Under the pieces are notes generated by a model. The model ran no database searches. It had not been told where the DNA came from and saw only the letters and a list, made by a program, of their open reading frames with translations. A DNA stretch of 64,000 bases, taken from contig OX235277.1 of the NCBI GenBank assembly GCA_944472155.2, positions 36,218,804-36,282,803 on the forward strand, given 5' to 3'. The first letter of the stretch is position 1; each line of letters starts with the position of its first letter. The translations under genes and the position numbers were made by a program. Shown here in pieces: positions 54,040 through 64,000 of the stretch. This DNA comes from Trichobilharzia szidati. Lineage: Eukaryota > Platyhelminthes > Trematoda > Strigeidida > Schistosomatidae.

Positions 54040-54950
54040 GCCTCTCCAGAATCAAAGTTTAATATTTCTGATTAGTAAGGGAATACTTTTCAGGCTAACT
54101 GGAATATTTGAAGATGTTTATAACGTTTATTCGGCTTTGAAAAATCGTATCTTTTTTTGAGAAACATCAAAGAATGAAGGATACAAAAAAAGAGAGTATG
54201 TTTCCAATCGAATGAATCTTCAAAATGAGCATTCAAGACTGTCTTATCATAAATAGAATATTAATAATTTGCGTAATCTTATTATTTTCAAATAAACACT
54301 TATGCTACAGCGAGAAATAATAGTTGAGAGATTACCTCAAATTATTTTATTACACATGAATGATTCTATAAGAAAGCTGTACTGTAGTGTGTTTCTTCTT
54401 TATTTTTCTGCCTAACTTATTCAACAAAGAATATTAATGCTATAAGATTAGAGGTGGAATACTGCGACGTGTTATTCCACATCATCCGTGTGTATGTGTG
54501 TGTGCGAGTACACAGGATGATCATTTCTGTCTCAGAACCTTCGTTACAAAAATATTTCATTAATGGATGATGTCTTCACATGATTTCTTCTTCGACTTAC
54601 TACTATGGAATAAAAACATTAGATGAAGAATTCCAAAGCGTGGGCTGAAGCGCCTGTCTATATTTAAATAACGCATGGATAGGTTATGACGTAAGCGGTA
54701 TGGTATAGATAGCACATGCATCTTGCGTAGTATGATTTGAGTATGTATGATTCAAGACTAACTAAGGAGATATTTATGTGGTCAATAAAATAAATATGGC
54801 ATAAAGTCGTCTATAAAAATGTAGTCTTGCTTACCAGTCAGAAATATATCGTTGTAGTACAGCATATATCACATATCCTGATGTGTAATCCAGTCGGGAT
54901 CACTGAAGCAAGACAGGCATTCTCCACTCTGAAGTCAGCACAGAAATCTA
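54040..54950. other. No recognisable gene or repeat
   Basis: AT-rich spacer. Confidence 0.3.
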
Positions 54951-54954
54951 CTGT

Positions 54955-55792
54955 ACTCAACACTCGGCACAGGAATAATCCGGATCGATAAGAAGACTCT
55001 GATGGGTATGGAATTCGTAGGCACCTTAGGTCTAATGTGACACAAAGTCGAATATCTACAGGTGTAAACCAACAAACTGGCTTATGAGGCAACTAAGAGA
55101 GAACTTCAAGTGAACATAGAGAAGACAGTGGTGATGAAGACAGCCAGCTAACAGCAACAACAACAACCAGCACCAATCACTTTCAACAGAAGAAATTTGG
55201 GAGAGGTTAATTTTTTTCACTTATCTGAGAAGAAATGTTTCAGTTAGAGCGAGGAAAAGAAAAAGACACCAAAATTATAATCCCAATGGAAGACTACAGT
55301 CTTTTCACTCTGAAGTCATTTTGGAAGCCTTTTGCACTCAGCATAAAGAACAAAATACGGACTTTCAACACAGATGTTGAGCTGGTCAGTTCTTCATTAT
55401 GAGTCAGACATTTGCCGCGAGTGTCAATAAATTGCAGACTTTTATCAACAGTTGCCTTCACTCCACATTGAAGATCAAATGGCCAGATAGAATTAAAGAA
55501 TAAAAATCCTAATGACAAATTAACTGAAAATCTATCGCTCAACAGATTTACAGAAGAAAGTGGAGTTGGGTCGGACCCATGCTGAGAAGACAGTAGAATA
55601 ACGTCGGGCTTCAGGCATAGTTTCGGGTGGAACCTAAAAAGGAAAAGAGGAGTGACATGGGGGAGATTACGTGAATAAGAGATGAGAGACTACAGGTAAT
55701 CGTGCAGAGGATCGCAAAGAATAGTACAAAGTATGGATGTGCTGTCGAAGCCCTACGTTCCACTCAGAACCCAAAGGAACAGTAATAATAAA
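54955..55792 (+). pseudogene. RTE (SR2-like) 3' half
   Basis: The plus strand reads EFVGTLGLM in place of the FVDD region, then HKVEYLQV, TNKLAYEATKRELQVNIEKTVVMKTAS, NLGEVNFFHL and, further on, FWKPFALSIKNKIRTFNTDVELVSSS. The 3' UTR has gaagccctacgttccactc, gaacccaaaggaacagtaat and a short repeat. Catalytic aspartates are lost and frames broken. Confidence 0.7.
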
Positions 55793-55794
55793 AC

Positions 55795-56245
55795 AGCATA
55801 AGCAAGAAGATCAGAATTTTTAACACCTGTGTCAAATCGGTCAGTACCTCTTTATAGTCCAGAGAAATGCTACAACACAAAAAGTAATTTAAAGAGACTA
55901 CTGAATAATTTTACTTACAGCTGCCCATTTCTCTCCATAGTGATTATCAGATGGCCGACCAGAAAGGGTAATTACCGAAGTACTCTAACTGCAAATCGGT
56001 CAAGGACCTATCGCCCAACATATATGCAGAAGGAAATGGAGATTGGCTCGACACAATCTGAGAAGACTGTCGAATGACAGTACACGATAGAATCTCAGGT
56101 AGGACCCGAATCGGAAGTGAGGATTTTGGCCTCTCTCACACAATAATTTGCTGTAAATAAAAGCCTATGCACATTCATTAAGCCACCGAAAAGAGACCCA
56201 TACAAAAGCGGAGTGAAACGGTGATGCGATAATCACAACAATAAA
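55795..56245 (+). pseudogene. Second RTE tail in tandem
   Basis: It starts within the post-RT region: ISKKIRIFNTCVKSVSTSL, then gatcagatggccgaccagaa and the ggaaatggagattggctcga block. No clear poly-repeat end. It follows head-to-tail on the previous copy. Confidence 0.55.
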
Positions 56246-56635
56246 ACAACAATAGTAATAATAGTCCCTGTTTCGGTACAAGTGTATTTCACTTGATGAA
56301 AAGTATGAAACTGAAATTCTCAATCGAAAAATCACAGTTAATTTTCATCAAAGGGGATTTAAATCTTTCTTACAAGTTGAAATGTCTATTCTATTCACTG
56401 AAATATTAGAACTTTGATTAGAGATTCAGATAAAAAGCAATAACTGGAAATAATATGAAGTATCCGGTATATGAAGAAATACATGAAGAAAAGACACTTA
56501 GATGCTTTGATATGCCCGCGTATATTGTAACCATGGCAACTTTTATCCCCAGTTATGCATAGTCATGCATAAATTTCAACATGCTGAGAAATGAAAGATT
56601 CTAAGTCATTTGGTGGTTTTTTTCCTCTCAGAGAA
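56246..56635. other. No recognisable gene or repeat
   Basis: AT-rich spacer. Confidence 0.25.
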
Positions 56636-56639
56636 ATAA

Positions 56640-57345
56640 TTAATTTGGATATGAAGTTAAAAATAGCCTTAAGTAAATGCACATCTATGAATTCACCTGC
56701 TCATTTGGGGCTAGTTATACTGGTTGTAATCATAGGGCTTTATCCATGAGCGCACGTGAACATCTACCTGTATATTTCAGCAAACGGAGTGCCAGATAAG
56801 CGAATAATGAAGTCATAGCCCACTTAATAGATACTGGACATTCAATAAAACCAGAGCAAGTGTTCTCCGATCATCGATTACTTTATTGGTAATACATCTA
56901 CAGGAGCTCAACTAATTCCTCTAATCAGTAGCTGAAGTGGTAGCATTCAATACCAGAGACCAGAAAAACCTGCTCTCTTAACACAGAAGGAGTATGTCCA
57001 ATCGCTATGTTTACCTTGGCCTAAATACAGGCGACAGAGTCTGAATGAACACTGTCACTTTAAATCCCATTATAACTAATTTCCTCATAATATGTTCAAC
57101 ACCTTCTTTAATTTGTCTTTTCTCTCTTATCCACACTTTTGAGTTATCACACTACCCATTATTTCTGACCCTAACCTGTACACAATCTGACCTGTATTGT
57201 AATGATTCATGCCTTCTTGCCTTCTATGTAACTGTGTATGACAAGTTCGGAGTTGATCAGAACGTCCGAAATGTATTGAGCGAATACGCTACACGTCTCA
57301 GATAAACTACGTCTTCTTATTATCTTGTCGAAGATCATTAGAAAC
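56640..57345 (+). pseudogene. Decayed PLE GIY-YIG end and 3' UTR
   Basis: The plus strand gives EFTCSFGASYTGCNHRALSM (nuclease core with one Cys changed), REHLPVYFSKRS, then, past a stop, VIAHLIDTGH. A shifted C-terminus follows at about 56930-57020 (AEVVAFN-like, then SLCLPWPK). The 3' tail is tgtatgacaagttcggagtt, cagataaactacgtcttc and gtcgaagatcattag. RT not present. Confidence 0.65.
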
Positions 57346-57475
57346 CACGGAGTATTTGAACTCTTCAGCACTGCACATCCCATAAAACCACCAGGGATCG
57401 AACCTGGGACCTTCATGTTGTGAAAACAAGCTCTTTGACCAATTAGTCAATTGGTCTGAAATGCTGTGACTACTG
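57303..57475 (-). mobile_element. tRNA-like module at a PLE 3' end (family E)
   Basis: The minus strand has attggtcaaagagcttgttt and caggttcgatccctggtgg (B box), then ctgaagagttcaaatactcc, where family B has a full hammerhead: the catalytic part is deleted. The twin is at 59484-59620. It lies antisense to the flanking PLE tail. Confidence 0.6.
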
Positions 57476-57539
57476 GATTCTAGCTTTGTCAGCCTTTGAT
57501 ATATCACTGCCCTTACTAACGTCTTCGATCATCAACCAC

Positions 57540-57810
57540 TTCACTGGTCATGACTTCCCACTAGGGTTTCACGAAGTTCATCCAGTAGGTATCAGTGAGC
57601 TAAAAACTGACGCTCAATTTATGGGTGGCTGAATGGTCAACAATATAAGTCCAGTAACCTGAAGGTCCTAGATTGGATTAATGAGGAGGTCGTTGTCACA
57701 CACCGTAGGATAGTCATAAAAAATGGTACCGAACTGCTGTTCAGTGCTCCCTTATTTTCAGTGATGAATCTAAGTGATGTTGAATCCTGACGACAATTTA
57801 ACAATTGGAA
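57540..57810 (+). mobile_element. Diverged family B unit, mirrored at 59170-59387
   Basis: cactggtcatgacttcccac, gggtggctgaatggtcaaca, ctgaaggtcctagattgg and actgctgttcagtgctccc follow the family B order. The hammerhead core is not readable. The same order inverted is at 59387-59170. Confidence 0.5.
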
Positions 57811-58660
57811 TATCGGTAATGATAACAAAACAATGATGATTTTATGATTTAAAAGCACTACTAGTGAATCATCAACAGTTATTAATGAAATCAGTAGGTA
57901 AATGGAACTAAAATAAAAACGTTTTGTAACATCGTATGCAAATTGATAACATAGCATATAACGTTGAAAAATAAAAATTGATTTTGAATAACAAGTGGAA
58001 CGAGTGAAATAATACCGAGGACAATTCCAAGTGAGAATGGCAATAGTAACAATTGACGTAATAAAGGAAGAGTATACAAGGTGAATAAACAAAAGGAAAA
58101 ATAAGTAGAGTCAAAATATGATTAGGGATTATCATACTTTAGCATAGAGGGATTAAGACCATGAAAGTTGGAGGGGTTGAATGAGATTTTTCTGCATACG
58201 AAGATCTGGCTTTTCCGTTTCGATGGTCAAATCTTCAGGAATACAGATGAGTCGGATATGTAGTGATTTCGGCCAATAACTTTTCGCTGTGTAGATGGCT
58301 TTAAAGGTGGAGCCCATAGAAATAAAGTGATCATTATCAACCGGATGTCCAATGATCGAGCTTCTTAATGCTTCTATTCCGCCTCTTCAAAACCATGCAG
58401 GATAGTGTTCTTGCACCCTCTTGAACAAAACTCGAGTCGAACGACCGATATACCCAGCTCCACACAAGCAGTTGAAATGATAAACGTCCATAGTCTCGGC
58501 TAACTGTGGAATCTTGTCCTCTAGGTTATTGAAAATGCTGTTCTAGACGCTGCACCAGGGAATGCTGTTTCCAAGGACTTCGAGGACTGTGAGATCCTCC
58601 TTCTAATGATATCGGAAGCTAATCGACCTTTGAATTCCAAGCTCATTCGCCCAAATCACC
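57811..58660 (-). pseudogene. Decayed PLE GIY-YIG end
   Basis: The minus strand gives YHFNCLCGAGYIGRSTRVLFKRVQEHYPAW at about 58480-58390 (both Cys and the YIG motif kept), a stop, then SSIIGHPVDNDH, FKAIYTAKSYWP and the C-terminus ending LIQPLQLSWS at about 58150. The catalytic Glu region is changed. The 3' UTR continues to about 57811. Upstream it meets an inverted copy of this 3' end at 58664. Confidence 0.7.
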
Positions 58661-58663
58661 AAT

Positions 58664-59387
58664 TATCCGACTCATCTGTATTCCTGAAGATTTGACCATC
58701 GAAACGGAAAAGCTAGATCTTCATATGCAGAAAAATCTTACTCAACCCCTCCAACTTTCATGGTCTTAATCCCTCTATCCTAAAGTATGATAATCCATAA
58801 TCATATTTTGACTCTACTTATTTTTCCTTTTGTTTATTCACTTCGTATACTCTTTCTTTATTACGTCGATTGTTACTATTGCTATTCTCACTCAGAATTG
58901 TCTTCGGTATTATTTCACTCATTTCACTAGTTATTCGAAATCAATTTTGTTTTCCAACGTGAAATGCTTTGTTATCAAATTTCACAAAATGTTACTTAAC
59001 GTTTTTATTTTCTTTCTATTTGTCTACTGATTCTATTATAACTGTTAATGGTCTACTGATGGTGGTTTTAAATCACATCTTTGTCATCATTTTGTAATCT
59101 TCACTGTTATTCCAATTGTTATATTGTCGTTAGGAATCCTTATCACCTTGATGTATCATTGAAAATAAGGGAGCAATGAACAGCAGTTTCGTACTATTTT
59201 CGTTGACTATACCGTAGTTCGTGCCCACAACCTCGTCAATAATCGAACCGAGGAACTTCAGGTTATTAAGCTTTTCTTGTTGACCATTCAGACACCCATA
59301 AACTGAGTGTCAGTTTCTTGCTCATTGATATCTACTGTTTGGACTTCGTGAAACTTTTGTGGAAAGTCATGACCAGTGAGGAGCACC
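58664..59387 (+). repeat. Inverted copy of the PLE 3' end plus family B unit
   Basis: Mirror of about 57544-58268. It starts at ctgtattcctgaagatttga, passes the same UTR (cccctccaactttcatggtc) and ends at gtcatgaccagtgagg. The arms are about 725 bp and diverged at many positions. Confidence 0.7.
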
Positions 59388-59483
59388 ATGTCAATGTGAA
59401 CTGGCTGATGATCGAATACATCATTGAGGGCAGGGCTATATTACAGGTTGAAAAAGTTATAATACAGTGGTCACTGAATTTCA

Positions 59484-60050
59484 GGCCAAGTGGCTGAATG
59501 GTCAAAGAGCTTGTTTTCACAATCTGAAAGTTCCAGGTTTGACCCCTGGTGGTTTTATCGGATGTGCAGTACTGAAGAGTTCCAATGCTCCGTGGTTTTC
59601 AATGATCTTCGGTAAAAGAATACTAAGAGTAGTTTATCTGAAGCGTGTAATGTATTTTCGCGACACATTTCGGACATTTTGATCACATTCGAACTTGTCA
59701 TACACAGTTACATAGAAGGCAAGAAAGCATGCATTATTACAATACGGGTCAAGGTAGGGAGGTGTCGCAAAGTTGTGGGTAAGAAAGGAAGCAAAATAAA
59801 GAGAAGGGGTGGGAAATATTATGAAGCAAGTTGATCCTTGGTTCTCATTTGGATTGCCATGACAGGTTCAAAGTAATAACAGATAACTTTTGGACACGTC
59901 ACTCAGGCTTAAGTCGTCTTATGGCTAGGGCTTCAACGAATTTAAGCATGTAACTCAAGCTTGTTTATATATGGGCTTAAAGGAATTGTTGAAATCGACC
60001 CTATGAGCCGTCTCTATAATGTGCCTCGCTATATAAAACATGGTTGGGTC
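59484..60050 (-). mobile_element. PLE 3' end with antisense tRNA-like module
   Basis: The minus-strand PLE C-terminus (60050-59830) includes FNNSFKPIYK, KFVEALAIRRLKPE (Glu kept) and VITLNLSWQS. The UTR reaches 59620 and there meets a tRNA-like module on the plus strand (59484-59620: agtggctgaatggtcaaaga, tccaggtttgacccctgg, ctgaagagttccaatgctcc). This is the mirrored partner of 57045-57475. Confidence 0.65.
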
Positions 60051-60051
60051 A

Positions 60052-60350
60052 CATACTTAAATTCGTTGAAGCCCCAGCCATAAAGTTATTTGTCATTACT
60101 TTAAACCTGTCATGGCAATCCAGTTAAGAAACAAGGATCAATTTACTTTTGCTTCCTTTCTCACCCATACATATGCGACATCTCCCTACCTTGACCCGTA
60201 TTGTAATAATTCATGCTTTCTTGCCTTCTATGCAACTGTCTATGACAAGTTCGTCTATGATAAGAATGTCCGAAATGTGTCGCACAAATACAGTAAACGT
60301 CTCAGATAAACCACATATTCCTATTGTCTTGTCGAAATTCATAAAGTGAA
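60052..60350 (+). repeat. Inverted copy of PLE 3' end
   Basis: It starts at acttaaattcgttgaagccc, runs through cctgtcatggcaatcc, tcttgccttctatgcaactg and gtccgaaatgtgtcgcacaa, to cttgtcgaaattcataaag. It is the inverse of 59650-60050 with a small internal deletion (the 59800-59830 segment). Confidence 0.7.
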
Positions 60351-61605
60351 CTGACTGCTTTAAACCTCAATTATGTTGGTTTCGCTATGAAAATATAACA
60401 ATTGGAGTAAGCCCCGAATCTTACTTGTTGGTTCATTTTTCTGTAGCATTCATGCTTTTCCTGGCACCACTAACTGTCCCCATCCCGGAAACCTTAACTT
60501 TTGCAGACTGTATATATACACCAACATACGTCTTTGGATCATTTCGTCTGATTTAATCTTATGTTCTTATTGACCGTATGTCCTTTAAAAGATGATCCCA
60601 GCTCACTAAATATTACTGTTCCATCTTATATTTGTACCAGCTAATACACTTTTTATTATAATAATTCTAATTTGCCTTTAATAGAGCTATTGTATGCTAA
60701 AATTAATTGATTTGTAATTGTTGAGTCCGCAGAAATATTTATTAGAAATAGTTCTCCGCTCTGATGATTTTTGTTCTGATTACAATCAATGTTTAAAATA
60801 TCAAGTGGACAAGCTGAAATGCTGAGCTTCTCTTTACTAAAGTCGTTTAATGTATGCAAATTAACAACCAGTCGTAATCAGCATTGTCAAAAGAAACAAT
60901 TGCATCATTCACTTGGAGAATTCCACTTGTAACGACAGAAGACAAGGACCAGGCAACATATCGTTTATTGAGAAAATCAAGAGGTATATATAGATTTTAT
61001 GTGCACTGTTATCAGCGTTGTTGTTAGCTGGAAGCAACCTCTTCTGATAAGTTGTTTTCTTGCTAAAAGTTATTCTATACTGCTTTTGATTGTTTCTTAG
61101 AAAGTTAAGCCATATATCTGCGAATCGTATTTGCACACTTTAAATCTGCTCTGACTAGTTGGTGAGTTCTACAAAGCCAAGCTTTGTTTTTGTTTTTCTC
61201 ATGACCCTGATTCGGGACGTAAACATTGACGTAAATTGTCGTCTACATTTTTGGCTTGCAGACAGCTCTCACAACAAAGTGAGTTCATTTCACGCTGATG
61301 TCCACGCTGAAGATGTTGTCTGGAATGACTATGAAAGCCTTAAAAATTAAACTTGCACTCAAACCGTAGATTATAAACATCCACAAACACAATGAGATTT
61401 GCCAAACTTCTGGGGTCTAAAATTTATTAACAATGGTCAAAAATAGACGCTGTAATCTCTCATATATGGAGTGAAATATCAGAGATGGAATCATTTTATT
61501 ATGTGAGGTAGAATAAGAAATACAAGTTGAGTTCACTCTACCATTGACAAATATTCATTGACATTTTTTCCCAATAAAATCAGGTCAGAAAGAACACTTT
61601 CTAAG
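60351..61605. other. No recognisable gene or repeat
   Basis: AT-rich spacer. Short frames at 60656-61350 match nothing I know. Confidence 0.3.
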
Positions 61606-61609
61606 TTAG

Positions 61610-62440
61610 TTGACTGCGATTGCAGATAAATACTATGAAATTGGATTATGAGGCAGATTATGGGGACCAAGAAGACAGGAATACGTCCGACCGATGAAAA
61701 GGCTCTGAAAGATCTCGATTTCGTGGACGACTTGTTTCTAGGGTCAAATAAAACTCGAAAACTTACAGGCGAAAACCGATAAGCTGGCAGGTGAGGCTTT
61801 CAGAGGATACAAGACTTCAAGTGAATATAGAGAAGACGGAGATGGTTGATATATCTAATAACCAACAACAGCAAGCAGCAATCCCTATCTCTGGGCGAAA
61901 TTTGAAATAGGTCATCCCTTTGAATTATCCAGACATAATTGTCACAATTGAAGGCAATCATCACCAGCATGAAGAACGAAATTCGGATTTTCTACAGTGA
62001 TGTTAAGTTGTTTCTTCTGTGTCGGTTGGACACTTGACCGACAAGCATTTCCAATAGGCTTCAAAAGTTTTTGAGCAACTATATTCTCCGCCTCGGTAAG
62101 AATGATCATATGACCGGCTGGAAGAATAAGCAATATGGAACTCTTTAAACGAACTAACCAAGAGCCTTTCACTGAACAAATATACCGAAATCAAATGGGG
62201 ATAAGCCGGACACGTACTGAAGAGGCCTTTCAGTGACATCAAGCGCCAGCCATTTCATGGCTCTAAGGGTAGCCGAATGGGAAATGCTCAGTTGGGAGCT
62301 CTAGACTGACATGGATGAGATCTTGTATGTTAGAAATAGAAGCTTGTGAGTAACTATGGAGCCGACTAAAAAAGAGAGCTGTATTGAAAAGGACAAATTG
62401 AAGATGTGTGCAGTTGAAGCCTCCTATGATAAGTGAAGTT
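61610..62440 (+). pseudogene. RTE (SR2-like) RT end and 3' part, decayed
   Basis: The plus strand reads KALKDLDFVDDLFLGSNKT with the catalytic FVDD motif near 61720, then GENR, QDFK and VNIEKTE-like fragments in shifting frames. ITSMKNEIRIFYSDVKLFLLC follows at 61960-62025. The 3' UTR has ccttggtaag-type and cctcctatgataag remnants and no clear end. It retains the active-site motif, unlike most copies, but has many stops. Confidence 0.7.
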
Positions 62441-62444
62441 TTGT

Positions 62445-63090
62445 CGTTGGAATGATATTTGAAATGTGAAACAATCAGATGAAAATGATCGTATTGTTTA
62501 AATACACACCACACAGCCGCGAATTTTAAAAAAATTAATCTTTCCAATCAATAAGGAAAATATTCTTATAGATATACATGAAATAAAGATGATATTGATG
62601 ATTGAAATCTGTCAACTAACTATTCAACAGCACGAAATGTCATTTTCTCTTTTATAATGTTCAGTAATATTTTAACAACTGTTCAAATATTTTTACTAAT
62701 TCATGTGACATGGAAAACGTAAAACTTCCTTTCTGTGTTAAGTATTTATTTGAAATCTATACATAAATTTATTGTTTGTGTTTGTGATTATTTTTTCTAC
62801 AGAACAAAAGTGTTATACAGCGGTTTACTTGGTTTATATACGTGTTCCTTTTGAAATATATATATATATGTGACGGGTTATTTCGATGAAAGGAAACGCC
62901 ACAAGGAGTCTTGTAGTTTAGGCTTGTATATGACTCCTGGTTTGTACTGAGAAGCCGAATGAACTAGAAAATGTATGTCATACACTAAATTCTGATAAAA
63001 TTTACCTCTAACATGAACATATTCAAATAACCCAGTGTGAAGCCTCATTACAGAAGAGAATCCGTGTCAACCAACCTTGGTATAAATGAT
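62445..63090. other. No recognisable gene or repeat
   Basis: AT-rich, with a short (TA)n at about 62857-62870. Confidence 0.3.
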
Positions 63091-63104
63091 TGCAATACTT
63101 GATT

Positions 63105-63545
63105 TAAGAAACTGATGTCAGCTCATGATGAACTCCTTCAACCAATCAAACTAAATCCTTACAAAAATCAATACTGCAAAATTGATCTGATGCTCACTAG
63201 TGGCTGGCCCTATTCAGGCAGTTAACCTCAGGTTCTAGTGGGAAGCCATGACCAGTAGGGTGCAGCAGATAGAAGGTGAGACAGATATTGTGAAGTGGTC
63301 GCGCTATGTCATGAATCGGCAGAGGTTAGAATTCTTGGACTGGCCATTGGATCAGGTCTCAGTGGCTTAAAGGTCTACGAGCTAGCTCGCCTTGTTACTA
63401 GAAGGTCCTGGCTTCAGACCCCATGATGGGTGCGTACTGATGAAGAGTCACAAAACCGGACGAAGGAAGCAGCTGTCCTCTACTGCCAGGTTTTCCAATA
63501 GTTCTCTAACTGATGTAAGCTCATGGTGGAATCCTCCAACTAATT
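63105..63545 (+). mobile_element. tRNA-like hammerhead short element, family B
   Basis: A 3' end of one unit (gatgtcagctcatgatgaac and ccaatcaaactaaatcc) runs into a complete next unit: gatgctcactagtggctggc, gaattcttggactggccatt, cgccttgttactagaaggtc, then the hammerhead at 63431-63490 and the tail agttctctaactgatgtaag. The hammerhead has CTGATGA, stem II, a shifted GAA-GGAAGC insertion and CAGCTGTC. The same gaaggaagc insertion is in the 53.2 kb copy, so the two form a subfamily. Confidence 0.7.
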
Positions 63546-63744
63546 TAAGAAACATTGTGAAATAAAGTAACTACACTAGAGTAGTAGCAGTGGTAGTTCT
63601 GACTAGGATGACGGTTATGTGTAACTGAATTTTAAATGCTGTTAACACCACACTATATTCGGAAATTGTTGTTATACTGACGTTTCTCTGTTTAATGCTG
63701 CTAATAGCGTTTGTCAAAGTTATCATTTATCAACATTATTGATT

Positions 63745-64000
63745 TTCAAGAATTAGTTTGTAGAGTTCGAGCTTGTTTCAGGTTAGAACACGGAATGATA
63801 TTAGTTAGAGAACCGTTGAATTTAATCTGATGCTCGCTACTGATTGGCTTCAGGATGAAGTTGACTAGAGTTCTAGTCCCGAAGTTCTGATTAGTGGGGT
63901 ACATCCAGTCGGGAGTGAAGGTTGAGTTCCCACCGATGACACTGGTTGGTAGTCGCTGTAAAATTCCAAATCGGTAGAAGTTATAATTTATGGGCTGGCC
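63745..64000 (+). mobile_element. Family B unit, cut by window end
   Basis: gttagagaaccgttgaattt (a minus-strand tail) then ctgatgctcgctactgattg, gttgactagagttctagtcc and ttataatttatgggctggcc at the edge. The tRNA-like and hammerhead parts lie beyond the window. Confidence 0.6.

Noticed and set aside
57637..58092. 151-codon hydrophobic frame on the minus strand that could look like a membrane protein
   Set aside because: It lies in the T-rich 3' UTR of a PLE, is mirrored with breaks at 58830-59030, and has no family resemblance.

Overview
The window looks like repeat-packed nuclear DNA from a parasitic flatworm, most likely a schistosome-type trematode. It is AT-rich and I recognise no host gene in it. 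The case for a schistosome is the combination of repeats: Smα-type short elements carrying a hammerhead ribozyme, RTE (SR2-like) and CR1 (SR1-like) non-LTR retrotransposon tails, a Merlin DNA transposon, and many Penelope-like elements (PLEs) whose reverse transcriptase (RT) is fused to a C-terminal GIY-YIG endonuclease. The species assignment is inference.

Layout. 0-5 kb: two decayed PLEs and a tRNA-like/hammerhead short element (called family B here). 5-9.6 kb: RTE tails and a second tRNA-like/hammerhead family (family C). 9.8-12.5 kb: a fresh PLE with a 601-codon RT/GIY-YIG frame and a near-perfect 658-bp inverted copy of its own 3' part at its 5' side. 13-16 kb: a decayed RTE and a CR1-like 3' half. 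16.4-19.6 kb: a PLE with inverted ends, containing a second PLE (13-bp target duplication) and a CR1 tail. 20-25.7 kb: stacked RTE tails and a tRNA-derived short element (family D). 26-31 kb: PLE 3' halves and a PLE with its RT deleted. 31-33.5 kb: RTE, decayed PLE, family B and family D. 35.5-36.4 kb: Merlin. 36.5-39.1 kb: the best-preserved PLE (579-codon RT/GIY-YIG frame, one in-frame stop before it, 13-bp target duplication). 39-46 kb: decayed PLE and family B/Smα copies. 46-54 kb: families A-D, a PLE and a CR1 tail inserted in a short element. 55-62.4 kb: RTE tails around a large PLE/tRNA-like palindrome (57.1-59.75 kb). 63-64 kb: family B copies.

Two themes connect the parts. First, every PLE copy complete enough to judge (seven) carries an inverted copy of its 3' end next to its 5' side. 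Second, hammerhead-type self-cleaving motifs recur in at least three tRNA-like short families and in the ends of several PLEs, and the short families' stem III is a short palindrome (ATGCGCAT, ACAGCTGT or ACCTAGGT). RTE elements appear to share their 3' tail with family D, as expected if RTE enzymes mobilise it. Nothing has been computed: all alignments were made by eye, so boundaries of decayed elements are approximate (tens of bases).
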